Source: Calliphora vicina (Eukaryota; Arthropoda; Insecta; Diptera; Calliphoridae). From it: a DNA stretch of 64,000 bases. Within the stretch, counting starts at the first letter, position 1, and each line of letters begins with the position of its first letter. The stretch covers positions 48,228,870 through 48,292,869 of the forward strand of contig NC_088784.1 of the NCBI RefSeq assembly GCF_958450345.1. Reading direction: 5' to 3'. Below the pieces are notes generated by a model. That model made no database searches, was not told the origin of the DNA, and was given only the letters and a program-made list of their open reading frames with translations. Positions 24,204-37,550 of this stretch are shown here, piece after piece. Position numbers and translations under genes: made by a program.

Positions 24204-27073
24204 GTTAAAAACTGGGGTAATTTTGTGACATTTTTCGAAAAATGTCCGATATACCCGCATATATATCGGGTACTGTTTATGCTAGCTACTTAAGTTATAC
24301 CTTGTTAGAAAGCTACAATCTCATGCAATCCAAATATAAAAACTGGGGTAATTTTGGGACATTTTTCGAAAAATTTCCGATATACCTGCATATATATCGG
24401 GCACTATTTATGCTAGCTACTTAAGTTATACCTTGTTAGAAAGCTACAATCTCATGCAATCCAAATATAAAAAAATGAGTTTCCTAGCTCTTTAGCGGCC
24501 TTTAGAATTGCGATTTATATGAAGTCGTTAAAAACTGGGGTAATTTTGGGACATTTTTCGAAAAATGTCTGATATACCCGCATATATATCGGGTACTATT
24601 TATGCTAGCTACTTAGATTATACCTTGTTAGAAAGCTACAATCTCATGCAATCCAAATTTAAAAATAATTAGCTTCCTATCTCTTTAGGTGCCTTTAGAA
24701 TTGCGATTTATATGAAGTCGTTAAAAGCTGGGGTAATTTTGGGACATTTTTCGAAAAATTTCCGATATACCTGCATATATATCGGGTACTATTTATGCTA
24801 GCTACTTAAGTTATACCTTGTTAAAAAGCTACAATCTCATGAAATCCAAATTTAGAAATAATTAGCTTCCTAGCTCTTTATGGCCTTTTAAAATTGCGAT
24901 TTATATGAAGTCGTTAAAAACTGGGGTAATTTTGGGACATTTTGCGGAAAATGTCCGATATACCCGCATATATATCGGGTACTATTTATGCTAGGTACTT
25001 AAGTTATACCTTGTTAGAAAGCTACAATCTCATGCAACCCAAATTTAAAAATAATTAGCTTTCTAGCTCTTTATGGCCTTTTAAAATTGCGATTTATATG
25101 AAGTCGTTAAAAACTGGGGTAATTTTGGGACATTTTGCGGAAAATGTCCGATATACCCGCATATATATCGGGTACTATTTATGCTAGCTACTTAAGTTAT
25201 ACCTTGTTAGAAAGCTACAATCTCATGCAATCCAAATATAAAAAATGAGTTTCCTAGCTCTTTAGCGGCCTTTAGAATTGCGATTTATATGAAGTCGTTA
25301 AAAACTGGGGTAATTTTGTGACATTTTTCGAAAAATGTCCGATATACCCGCATATATATCGGGTACTGTTTATGCTAGCTACTTAAGTTATACCTTGTTA
25401 GAAAGCTACAATCTCATGCAATCCAAATATAAAAACTGGGGTAATTTTGGGACATTTTTCGAAAAATTTCCGATATACCTGCATATATATCGGGCACTAT
25501 TTATGCTAGCTACTTAAGTTATACCTTGTTAGAAAGCTACAATCTCATGCAATCCAAATATAAAAAAATGAGTTTCCTAGCTCTTTAGCGGCCTTTAGAA
25601 TTGCGATTTATATGAAGTCGTTAAAAACTGGGGTAATTTTGGGACATTTTTCGAAAAATGTCTGATATACCCGCATATATATCGGGTACTATTTATGCTA
25701 GCTACTTAAATTATACCTTGTTAGAAAGCTACAATCTCATGCAATCCAAATTTAAAAATAATTAGCTTCCTATCTCTTTAGGTGCCTTTAGAATTGCGAT
25801 TTATATGAAGTCGTTAAAAGCTGGGGTAATTTTGGGACATTTTTCGAAAAATTTCCGATATACCTGCATATATATCGGGTACTATTTATGCTAGCTACTT
25901 GAGTTATACCTTGTTAAAAAGCTACAATCTCATGAAATCCAAATTTAAAAATAATTAGCTTCCTAGCTCTTTATGGCCTTTTAAAATTGCGATTTATATG
26001 AAGTCGTTAAAAACTGGGGTAATTTTGGGACATTTTACGGAAAATGTCCGATATACCCGCATATATATCGGGTACTATTTATGCTAGCTACTTAAGTTAT
26101 ACCTTGTTAGAAAGCTACAATCTCATGCAATCCAAATTTAAAAATAATTAGCTTCCTAGCTCTTTATGGCCTTTTAAAATTGCGATTTATATGAAGTCGT
26201 TAAAAACTGGGGTAATTTTGGGACATTTTTCGAAAAATTTCCGATATACCTGCATATATATCGGTCACTATTGATGCTAGCTACTTAAGTTATACCTTGT
26301 TAGAAAGCTACAATCTCATGCAATCCAAATATAAAAAATGAGTTTCCTAGCTCTTTAGCGGCCTTTAGAATTGCGATTTATATGAAGTCGTTAAAAACTG
26401 GGGTAATTTTGTGACATTTTTCGAAAAATGTCCGATATACCCGCATATATATCGGGTACTGTTTATGCTAGCTACTTAAGTTATACCTTGTTAGAAAGCT
26501 ACAATCTCATGCAATCCAAATATAAAAACTGGGGTAATTTTGGGACATTTTTCGAAAAATTTCCGATATACCTGCATATATATCGGGTACTATTTATGCT
26601 AGCTACTTAAGTTATACCTTGTTAGAAAGCTACAATCTCATGCAATCTAAATATAAAAAATGAGTTTCCTAGCTCTTTAGCGGCCTTTAGAATTGCGATT
26701 TATATGAAGTCGTTAAAAACTGGGGTAATTTTGTGACATTTTTCGAAAAATGTCCGATATACCCGCATATATATCGGGTACTGTTTATGCTAGCTACTTA
26801 AGTTATACCTTGTTAGAAAGCTACAATCTCATGCAATTCTTAGCTCTTTAGCGGCCTTTAAAATTGCGATTTATATGAAGTCGTTAAAAGCTGGGGTAAT
26901 TTTGGGACATTTTTCGAAAAATTTCCGATATACCTGCATATATATCGGGTACTATTTATGCTAGCTACTTAAGTTATACCTTGTTAGAAAGCTACAATCT
27001 CATGCAATCTAAATATAAAAAATGAGTTTCCTAGCTCTTTAGCGGCCTTTAGAATTGCGATTTATATGAAGTC
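24204..27073 (+). repeat. Super-HOR (A+B+684), 2870 bp, copy 1
   Basis: 1093-bp A (24204-25296), 1093-bp B (25297-26389) and a 684-bp spacer. The spacer is one 322-bp dimer plus 362 bp that includes the shortened CAATTCTTAGC-linker monomer (about 26836). It is one of two 2870-bp copies in direct tandem. It carries few private changes, such as TTTACGGAAAATG near 26036. Confidence 0.92.
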
Positions 27074-29943
27074 GTTAAAAACTGGGGTAATTTTGTGACA
27101 TTTTTCGAAAAATGTCCGATATACCCGCATATATATCGGGTACTGTTTATGCTAGCTACTTAAGTTATACCTTGTTAGAAAGCTACAATCTCATGCAATC
27201 CAAATATAAAAACTGGGGTAATTTTGGGACATTTTTCGAAAAATTTCCGATATACCTGCATATATATCGGGCACTATTTATGCTAGCTACTTAAGTTATA
27301 CCTTGTTAGAAAGCTACAATCTCATGCAATCCAAATATAAAAAAATGAGTTTCCTAGCTCTTTAGCGGCCTTTAGAATTGCGATTTATATGAAGTCGTTA
27401 AAAACTGGGGTAATTTTGGGACATTTTTCGAAAAATGTCTGATATACCCGCATATATATCGGGTACTATTTATGCTAGCTACTTAAATTATACCTTGTTA
27501 GAAAGCTACAATCTCATGCAATCCAAATTTAAAAATAATTAGCTTCCTATCTCTTTAGGTGCCTTTAGAATTGCGATTTATATGAAGTCGTTAAAAGCTG
27601 GGGTAATTTTGGGACATTTTTCGAAAAATTTCCGATATACCTGCATATATATCGGGTACTATTTATGCTAGCTACTTAAGTTATACCTTGTTAAAAAGCT
27701 ACAATCTCATGAAATCCAAATTTAAAAATAATTAGCTTCCTAGCTCTTTATGGCCTTTTAAAATTGCGATTTATATGAAGTCGTTAAAAACTGGGGTAAT
27801 TTTGGGACATTTTGCGGAAAATGTCCGATATACCCGCATATATATCGGGTACTATTTATGCTAGGTACTTAAGTTATACCTTGTTAGAAAGCTACAATCT
27901 CATGCAACCCAAATTTAAAAATAATTAGCTTTCTAGCTCTTTATGGCCTTTTAAAATTGCGATTTATATGAAGTCGTTAAAAACTGGGGTAATTTTGGGA
28001 CATTTTGCGGAAAATGTCCGATATACCCGCATATATATCGGGTACTATTTATGCTAGCTACTTAAGTTATACCTTGTTAGAAAGCTACAATCTCATGCAA
28101 TCCAAATATAAAAAATGAGTTTCCTAGCTCTTTAGCGGCCTTTAGAATTGCGATTTATATGAAGTCGTTAAAAACTGGGGTAATTTTGTGACATTTTTCG
28201 AAAAATGTCCGATATACCCGCATATATATCGGGTACTGTTTATGCTAGCTACTTAAGTTATACCTTGTTAGAAAGCTACAATCTCATGCAATCCAAATAT
28301 AAAAACTGGGGTAATTTTGGGACATTTTTCGAAAAATTTCCGATATACCTGCATATATATCGGGCACTATTTATGCTAGCTACTTAAGTTATACCTTGTT
28401 AGAAAGCTACAATCTCATGCAATCCAAATATAAAAAAATGAGTTTCCTAGCTCTTTAGCGGCCTTTAGAATTGCGATTTATATGAAGTCGTTAAAAACTG
28501 GGGTAATTTTGGAACATTTTTCGAAAAATGTCTGATATACCCGCATATATATCGGGTACTATTTATGCTAGCTACTTAAATTATACCTTGTTAGAAAGCT
28601 ACAATCTCATGCAATCCAAATTTAAAAATAATTAGCTTCCTATCTCTTTAGGTGCCTTTAGAATTGCGATTTATATGAAGTCGTTAAAAGCTGGGGTAAT
28701 TTTGGGACATTTTTCGAAAAATTTCCGATATACCTGCATATATATCGGGTACTATTTATGCTAGCTACTTAAGTTATACCTTGTTAAAAAGCTACAATCT
28801 CATGCAATCCAAATTTAAAAATAATTAGCTTCCTAGCTCTTTATGGCCTTTTAAAATTGCGATTTATATGAAGTCGTTAAAAACTGGGGTAATTTTGGGA
28901 CATTTTGCGGAAAATGTCCGATATACCCGCATATATATCGGGTACTATTTATGCTAGCTACTTAAGTTATACCTTGTTAGAAAGCTACAATCTCATGCAA
29001 TCCAAATTTAAAAATAATTAGCTTCCTAGCTCTTTATGGCCTTTTAAAATTGCGATTTATATGAAGTCGTTAAAAACTGGGGTAATTTTGGGACATTTTT
29101 CGAAAAATTTCCGATATACCTGCATATATATCGGTCACTATTTATGCTAGCTACTTAAGTTATACCTTGTTAGAAAGCTACAATCTCATGCAATCCAAAT
29201 ATAAAAAATGAGTTTCCTAGCTCTTTAGCGGCCTTTAGAATTGCGATTTATATGAAGTCGTTAAAAACTGGGGTAATTTTGTGACATTTTTCGAAAAATG
29301 TCCGATATACCCGCATATATATCGGGTACTGTTTATGCTAGCTACTTAAGTTATACCTTGTTAGAAAGCTACAATCTCATGCAATCCAAATATAAAAACT
29401 GGGGTAATTTTGGGACATTTTTCGAAAAATTTCCGATATACCTGCATATATATCGGGTACTATTTATGCTAGCTACTTAAGTTATACCTTGTTAGAAAGC
29501 TACAATCTCATGCAATCTAAATATAAAAAATGAGTTTCCTAGCTCTTTAGCGGCCTTTAGAATTGCGATTTATATGAAGTCGTTAAAAACTGGGGTAATT
29601 TTGTGACATTTTTCGAAAAATGTCCGATATACCCGCATATATATCGGGTACTGTTTATGCTAGCTACTTAAGTTATACCTTGTTAGAAAGCTACAATCTC
29701 ATGCAATTCTTAGCTCTTTAGCGGCCTTTAAAATTGCGATTTATATGAAGTCGTTAAAAGCTGGGGTAATTTTGGGACATTTTTCGAAAAATTTCCGATA
29801 TACCTGCATATATATCGGGTACTATTTATGCTAGCTACTTAAGTTATACCTTGTTAGAAAGCTACAATCTCATGCAATCTAAATATAAAAAATGAGTTTC
29901 CTAGCTCTTTAGCGGCCTTTAGAATTGCGATTTATATGAAGTC
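27074..29943 (+). repeat. Super-HOR (A+B+684), 2870 bp, copy 2
   Basis: Same order and length as the preceding unit (equivalent ATG positions 27112, 28205, 29298, 29982). The near-identity over 2.87 kb implies a recent duplication or strong homogenisation. Small private changes such as GGAACATTTTT near 28511 separate it from copy 1. Confidence 0.92.
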
Positions 29944-31720
29944 GTTAAAAACTGGGGTAATTTTGTGACATTTTTCGAAAAATGTCCGATATACCCGCAT
30001 ATATATCGGGTACTGTTTATGCTAGCTACTTAAGTTATACCTTGTTAGAAAGCTACAATCTCATGCAATCCAAATATAAAAACTGGGGTAATTTTGGGAC
30101 ATTTTTCGAAAAATTTCCGATATACCTGCATATATATCGGGCACTATTTATGCTAGCTACTTAAGTTATACCTTGTTAGAAAGCTACAATCTCATGCAAT
30201 CCAAATATAAAAAAATGAGTTTCCTAGCTCTTTAGCGGCCTTTAGAATTGCGATTTATATGAAGTCGTTAAAAACTGGGGTAATTTTGGGACATTTTTCG
30301 AAAAATGTCTGATATACCCGCATATATATCGGGTACTATTTATGCTAGTTACTTAAATTATACCTTGTTAGAAAGCTACAATCTCATGCAATCCAAATTT
30401 AAAAATAATTAGCTTCCTATCTCTTTAGGTGCCTTTAGAATTGCGATTTATATGAAGTCGTTAAAAGCTGGGGTAATTTTGGGACATTTTTCGAAAAATT
30501 TCCGATATACCTGCATATATATCGGGTACTATTTATGCTAGCTACTTAAGTTATACCTTGTTAAAAAGCTACAATCTCATGAAATCCAAATTTAAAAATA
30601 ATTAGCTTCCTAGCTCTTTATGGCCTTTTAAAATTGCGATTTATATGAAGTCGTTAAAAACTGGGGTAATTTTGGGACATTTTGCGGAAAATGTCCGATA
30701 TACCCGCATATATATCGGGTACTATTTATGCTAGCTACTTAAGTTATACCTTGTTAGAAAGCTACAATCTCATGCAATCCAAATTTAAAAATAATTAGCT
30801 TCCTAGCTCTTTATGGCCTTTTAAAATTGCGATTTATATGAAGTCGTTAAAAACTGGGGTAATTTTGGGACATTTTTCGAAAAATTTCCGATATACCTGC
30901 ATATATATCGGTCACTATTTATGCTAGCTACTTAAGTTATACCTTGTTAGAAAGCTACAATCTCATGCAATCCAAATATAAAAAATGAGTTTCCTAGCTC
31001 TTTAGCGGCCTTTAGAATTGCGATTTATATGAAGTCGTTAAAAACTGGGGTAATTTTGTGACATTTTTCGAAAAATGTCCGATATACCCGCATATATATC
31101 GGGTACTGTTTATGCTAGCTACTTAAGTTATACCTTGTTAGAAAGCTACAATCTCATGCAATCCAAATATAAAAACTGGGGTAATTTTGGGACATTTTTC
31201 GAAAAATTTCCGATATACCTGCATATATATCGGGTACTATTTATGCTAGCTACTTAAGTTATACCTTGTTAGAAAGCTACAATCTCATGCAATCTAAATA
31301 TAAAAAATGAGTTTCCTAGCTCTTTAGCGGCCTTTAGAATTGCGATTTATATGAAGTCGTTAAAAACTGGGGTAATTTTGTGACATTTTTCGAAAAATGT
31401 CCGATATACCCGCATATATATCGGGTACTGTTTATGCTAGCTACTTAAGTTATACCTTGTTAGAAAGCTACAATCTCATGCAATTCTTAGCTCTTTAGCG
31501 GCCTTTAAAATTGCGATTTATATGAAGTCGTTAAAAGCTGGGGTAATTTTGGGACATTTTTCGAAAAATTTCCGATATACCTGCATATATATCGGGTACT
31601 ATTTATGCTAGCTACTTAAGTTATACCTTGTTAGAAAGCTACAATCTCATGCAATCTAAATATAAAAAATGAGTTTCCTAGCTCTTTAGCGGCCTTCAGA
31701 ATTGCGATTTATATGAAGTC
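29944..31720 (+). repeat. Super-HOR lacking unit A (B+684), 1777 bp
   Basis: A 1093-bp type B unit (29944-31036) followed directly by the 684-bp spacer (31037-31720). It looks like a 2870-bp super-unit that lost its A unit by exchange between the homologous A and B blocks. The junction is in register, as expected for unequal crossing-over. Confidence 0.88.
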
Positions 31721-34700
31721 GTTAAAAACTGGGGTAATTTTGTGACATTTTTCGAAAAATGTCCGATATACCCGCATATATATCGGGTACTGTTTATGCT
31801 AGCTACTTAAGTTATACCTTGTTAGAAAGCTACAATCTCATGCAATCCAAATATAAAAACTGGGGTAATTTTGGGACATTTTTCGAAAAATTTCCGATAT
31901 ACCTGCATATATATCGGGCACTATTTATGCTAGCTACTTAAGTTATACCTTGTTAGAAAGCTACAATCTCATGCAATCCAAATATAAAAAAATTTAGCTT
32001 CCTAGCTCTTTAGGGCCTTTTAAAATTGCGATTTATATGAAGTCGTTAAAAACTGGGGTAATTTTGGGACATTTTGCGAAAAATGTCCGATATACCCGCA
32101 TATATATCGGGTACTATTTATACTAGCTACTTAAGTTATACCTTGTTAGAAAGCTACAATCTCATGCAATCCAAATTTAAAAATAATTAGCTTCCTAGCT
32201 CTTTATGGCCTTTTAAAATTGCGATTTATATGAAGTCGTTAAAAACTGGGGTAATTTTGGGACATTTTGCGGAAAATGTCCGATATACCCGCATATATAT
32301 AGGGTACTATTTATGCTAGGTACTTAAGTTATATCTTGTTAGAAAGCTACAATCTCATGCAACCCAAATTTAAAAATAATTAGCTTCCTAGCTCTTTATG
32401 GCCTTTTAAAATTGCGATTTATATGAAGTCGTTAAAAACTGGGGTAATTTTGGGACATTTTTCGAAAAATTTCCGATATACCTGCATATATATCGGTCAC
32501 TATTTATGCTAGCTACTTAAGTTATACCTTGTTAGAAAGCTACAATCTCATGCAATCCAAATATAAAAAATGAGTTTCCTAGCTCTTTAGCGATATACCC
32601 GCATATATATCGGGTACTATTTATGCTAGCTACTTAAGTTATACCTTGTTAGAAAGCTACAATCTCATGCAATCCAAATTTAAAAATAATTAGCTTCCTA
32701 GCTCTTTATGGCCTTTTAAAATTGCGATTTATATGAAGTCGTTAAAAACTGGGGTAATTTTGGGACATTTTGCGGAAAATGTCCGATATACCCGCATATA
32801 TATCGGGTACTATTTATGCTAGGTACTTAAGTTATACCTTGTTAGAAAGCTACAATCTCATGCAACCCAAATTTAAAAATAATTAGCTTTCTAGCTCTTT
32901 ATTGCCTTTTAAAATTGCGATTTATATGAAGTCGTTAAAAACTGGGGTAATTTTGGGACATTTTGCGGAAAATGTCCGATATACCCGCATATATATCGGT
33001 CACTATTTATGCTAGCTACTTAAGTTATACCTTGTTAGAAAGCTACAATCTCATGCAATCCAAATATAAAAAATGAGTTTCCTAGCTCTTTAGCGGCCTT
33101 TAGAATTGCGATTTATATGAAGTCGTTAAAAACTGGGGTAATTTTGTGACATTTTTCGAAAAATGTCCGATATACCCGCATATATATCGGGTACTGTTTA
33201 TGCTAGCTACTTAAGTTATACCTTGTTAGAAAGCTACAATCTCATGCAATCCAAATATAAAAACTGGGGTAATTTTGGGACATTTTTCGAAAAATTTCCG
33301 ATATACCTGCATATATATCGGGCACTATTTATGCTAGCTACTTAAGTTATACCTTGTTAGAAAGCTACAATCTCATGCAATCCAAATATAAAAAAATGAG
33401 TTTCCTAGCTCTTTAGCGGCCTTTAGAATTGCGATTTATATGAAGTCGTTAAAAACTGGGGTAATTTTGGGACATTTTTCGAAATATGTCTGATATACCC
33501 GCATATATATCGGGTACTATTTATGCTAGCTACTTAAATTATACCTTGTTAGAAAGCTACAATCTCATGCAATCCAAATTTAAAAATAATTAGCTTCCTA
33601 TCTCTTTAGGTGCCTTTAGAATTGCGATTTATATGAAGTCGTTAAAAGCTGGGGTAATTTTGGGACATTTTTCGAAAAATTTCCGATATACCTGCATATA
33701 TATCGGGTACTATTTATGCTAGCTACTTAAGTTATACCTTGTTAAAAAGCTACAATCTCATGAAATCCAAATTTAAAAATAATTAGCTTCCTAGCTCTTT
33801 ATGGCCTTTTAAAATTGCGATTTATATGAAGTCGTTAAAAACTGGGGTAATTTTGGGATATTTTGCGGAAAATGTCCGATATACCCGCATATATATCGGG
33901 TACTATTTATGCTAGCTACTTAAGTTATACCTTGTTAGAAAGCTACAATCTCATGCAATCCAAATTTAAAAATAATTAGCTTCCTAGCTCTTTATGGCCT
34001 TTTAAAATTGCGATTTATATGAAGTCGTTAAAAACTGGGGTAATTTTGGGACATTTTTCGAAAAATTTCCGATATACCTGCATATATATCGGTCACTATT
34101 TATGCTAGCTACTTAAGTTATACCTTGTTAGAAAGCTACAATCTCATGCAATCCAAATATAAAAAATGAGTTTCCTAGCTCGTTAGCGGCCTTTAGAATT
34201 GCGATTTATATGAAGTCGTTAAAAACTGGGGTAATTTTGTGACATTTTTCGAAAAATGTCCGATATACCCGCATATATATCGGGTACTGTTTATGCTAGC
34301 TACTTAAGTTATACCTTGTTAGAAAGCTACAATCTCATGCAATCCAAATATAAAAACTGGGGTAATTTTGGGACATTTTTCGAAAAATTTCCGATATACC
34401 TGCATATATATCGGGTACTATTTATGCTAGCTACTTAAGTTATACCTTGTTAGAAAGCTACAATCTCATGCAATCTAAATATAAAAAATGAGTTTCCTAG
34501 CTCTTTAGCGGCCTTTAGAATTGCGATTTATATGAAGTCGTTAAAAACTGGGGTAATTTTGTGACATTTTTCGAAAAATGTCCGATATACCCGCATATAT
34601 ATCGGGTACTATTTATGCTAGCTACTTAAGTTATACCTTGTTAGAAAGCTACAATCTCATGCAATCTAAATATAAAAAATGAGTTTCCTAGCTCTTTAGC

Positions 34701-34730
34701 GGCCTTCAGAATTGCGATTTATATGAAGTC
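31721..34730 (+). repeat. 3010-bp segmental repeat, copy 1
   Basis: Consists of a 1404-bp part, a 1093-bp B-like unit (33125-34217) and a 513-bp spacer. Private mutations shared with copy 2 are AGGGTAC for CGGGTAC (32301), TTTATTGCC (about 32900), GAAATATGTCTG (33481), GGGATATTTTGCGG (33855) and CGTTAGCGG (34181). It includes one CTCTTTAGCGATATAC fusion (about 32590). Confidence 0.92.
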
Positions 34731-37550
34731 GTTAAAAACTGGGGTAATTTTGTGACATTTTTCGAAAAATGTCCGATATACCCGCATATATATCGGGTAC
34801 TGTTTATGCTAGCTACTTAAGTTATACCTTGTTAGAAAGCTACAATCTCATGCAATCCAAATATAAAAACTGGGGTAATTTTGGGACATTTTTCGAAAAA
34901 TTTCCGATATACCTGCATATATATCGGGCACTATTTATGCTAGCTACTTAAGTTATACCTTGTTAGAAAGCTACAATCTCATGCAATCCAAATATAAAAA
35001 AATTTAGCTTCCTAGCTCTTTAGGGCCTTTTAAAATTGCGATTTATATGAAGTCGTTAAAAACTGGGGTAATTTTGGGACATTTTGCGAAAAATGTCCGA
35101 TATACCCGCATATATATCGGGTACTATTTATACTAGCTACTTAAGTTATACCTTGTTAGAAAGCTACAATCTCATGCAATCCAAATTTAAAAATAATTAG
35201 CTTCCTAGCTCTTTATGGCCTTTTAAAATTGCGATTTATATGAAGTCGTTAAAAACTGGGGTAATTTTGGGACATTTTGCGGGAAAATGTCCGATATACC
35301 CGCATATATATAGGGTACTATTTATGCTAGGTACTTAAGTTATATCTTGTTAGAAAGCTACAATCTCATGCAACCCAAATTTAAAAATAATTAGCTTCCT
35401 AGCTCTTTATGGCCTTTTAAAATTGCGATTTATATGAAGTCGTTAAAAACTGGGGTAATTTTGGGACATTTTTCGAAAAATTTCCGATATACCTGCATAT
35501 ATATCGGTCACTATTTATGCTAGCTACTTAAGTTATACCTTGTTAGAAAGCTACAATCTCATGCAATCCAAATATAAAAAATGAGTTTCCTAGCTCTTTA
35601 GCGATATACCCGCATATATATCGGGTACTATTTATGCTAGCTACTTAAGTTATACCTTGTTAGAAAGCTACAATCTCATGCAATCCAAATTTAAAAATAA
35701 TTAGCTTCCTAGCTCTTTATGGCCTTTTAAAATTGCGATTTATATGAAGTCGTTAAAAACTGGGGTAATTTTGGGACATTTTGCGGAAAATGTCCGATAT
35801 ACCCGCATATATATCGGGTACTATTTATGCTAGGTACTTAAGTTATACCTTGTTAGAAAGCTACAATCTCATGCAACCCAAATTTAAAAATAATTAGCTT
35901 TCTAGCTCTTTATTGCCTTTTAAAATTGCGATTTATATGAAGTCGTTAAAAACTGGGGTAATTTTGGGACATTTTGCGGAAAATGTCCGATATACCCGCA
36001 TATATATCGGTCACTATTTATGCTAGCTACTTAAGTTATACCTTGTTAGAAAGCTACAATCTCATGCAATCCAAATATAAAAAATGAGTTTCCTAGCTCT
36101 TTAGCGGCCTTTAGAATTGCGATTTATATGAAGTCGTTAAAAACTGGGGTAATTTTGTGACATTTTTCGAAAAATGTCCGATATACCCGCATATATATCG
36201 GGTACTGTTTATGCTAGCTACTTAAGTTATACCTTGTTAGAAAGCTACAATCTCATGCAATCCAAATATAAAAACTGGGGTAATTTTGGGACATTTTTCG
36301 AAAAATTTCCGATATACCTGCATATATATCGGGCACTATTTATGCTAGCTACTTAAGTTATACCTTGTTAGAAAGCTACAATCTCATGCAATCCAAATAT
36401 AAAAAAATGAGTTTCCTAGCTCTTTAGCGGCCTTTAGAATTGCGATTTATATGAAGTCGTTAAAAACTGGGGTAATTTTGGGACATTTTTCGAAATATGT
36501 CTGATATACCCGCATATATATCGGGTACTATTTATGCTAGCTACTTAAATTATACCTTGTTAGAAAGCTACAATCTCATGCAATCCAAATTTAAAAATAA
36601 TTAGCTTCCTATCTCTTTAGGTGCCTTTAGAATTGCGATTTATATGAAGTCGTTAAAAGCTGGGGTAATTTTGGGACATTTTTCGAAAAATTTCCGATAT
36701 ACCTGCATATATATCGGGTACTATTTATGCTAGCTACTTAAGTTATACCTTGTTAAAAAGCTACAATCTCATGAAATCCAAATTTAAAAATAATTAGCTT
36801 CCTAGCTCTTTATGGCCTTTTAAAATTGCGATTTATATGAAGTCGTTAAAAACTGGGGTAATTTTGGGATATTTTGCGGAAAATGTCCGATATACCCGCA
36901 TATATATCGGGTACTATTTATGCTAGCTACTTAAGTTATACCTTGTTAGAAAGCTACAATCTCATGCAATCCAAATTTAAAAATAATTAGCTTCCTAGCT
37001 CTTTATGGCCTTTTAAAATTGCGATTTATATGAAGTCGTTAAAAACTGGGGTAATTTTGGGACATTTTTCGAAAAATTTCCGATATACCTGCATATATAT
37101 CGGTCACTATTTATGCTAGCTACTTAAGTTATACCTTGTTAGAAAGCTACAATCTCATGCAATCCAAATATAAAAAATGAGTTTCCTAGCTCGTTAGCGG
37201 CCTTTAGAATTGCGATTTATATGAAGTCGTTAAAAACTGGGGTAATTTTGTGACATTTTTCGAAAAATGTCCGATATACCCGCATATATATCGGGTACTG
37301 TTTATGCTAGCTACTTAAGTTATACCTTGTTAGAAAGCTACAATCTCATGCAATCCAAATATAAAAACTGGGGTAATTTTGGGACATTTTTCGAAAAATT
37401 TCCGATATACCTGCATATATATCGGGTACTATTTATGCTAGCTACTTAAGTTATACCTTGTTAGAAAGCTACAATCTCATGCAATCTAAATATAAAAAAT
37501 GAGTTTCCTAGCTCTTTAGCGGCCTTTAGAATTGCGATTTATATGAAGTC
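34731..37550 (+). repeat. 3-kb segmental repeat, copy 2
   Basis: The same private mutations recur at 35312, about 35911, 36492, 36866 and 37192. The offset is 3010 bp before about 35281 and 3011 bp after it, because copy 2 has one extra G in GCGGGAAAATG. The tail is shorter: a 322-bp spacer replaces the 513-bp one, giving 2820 bp in all. Confidence 0.92.
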
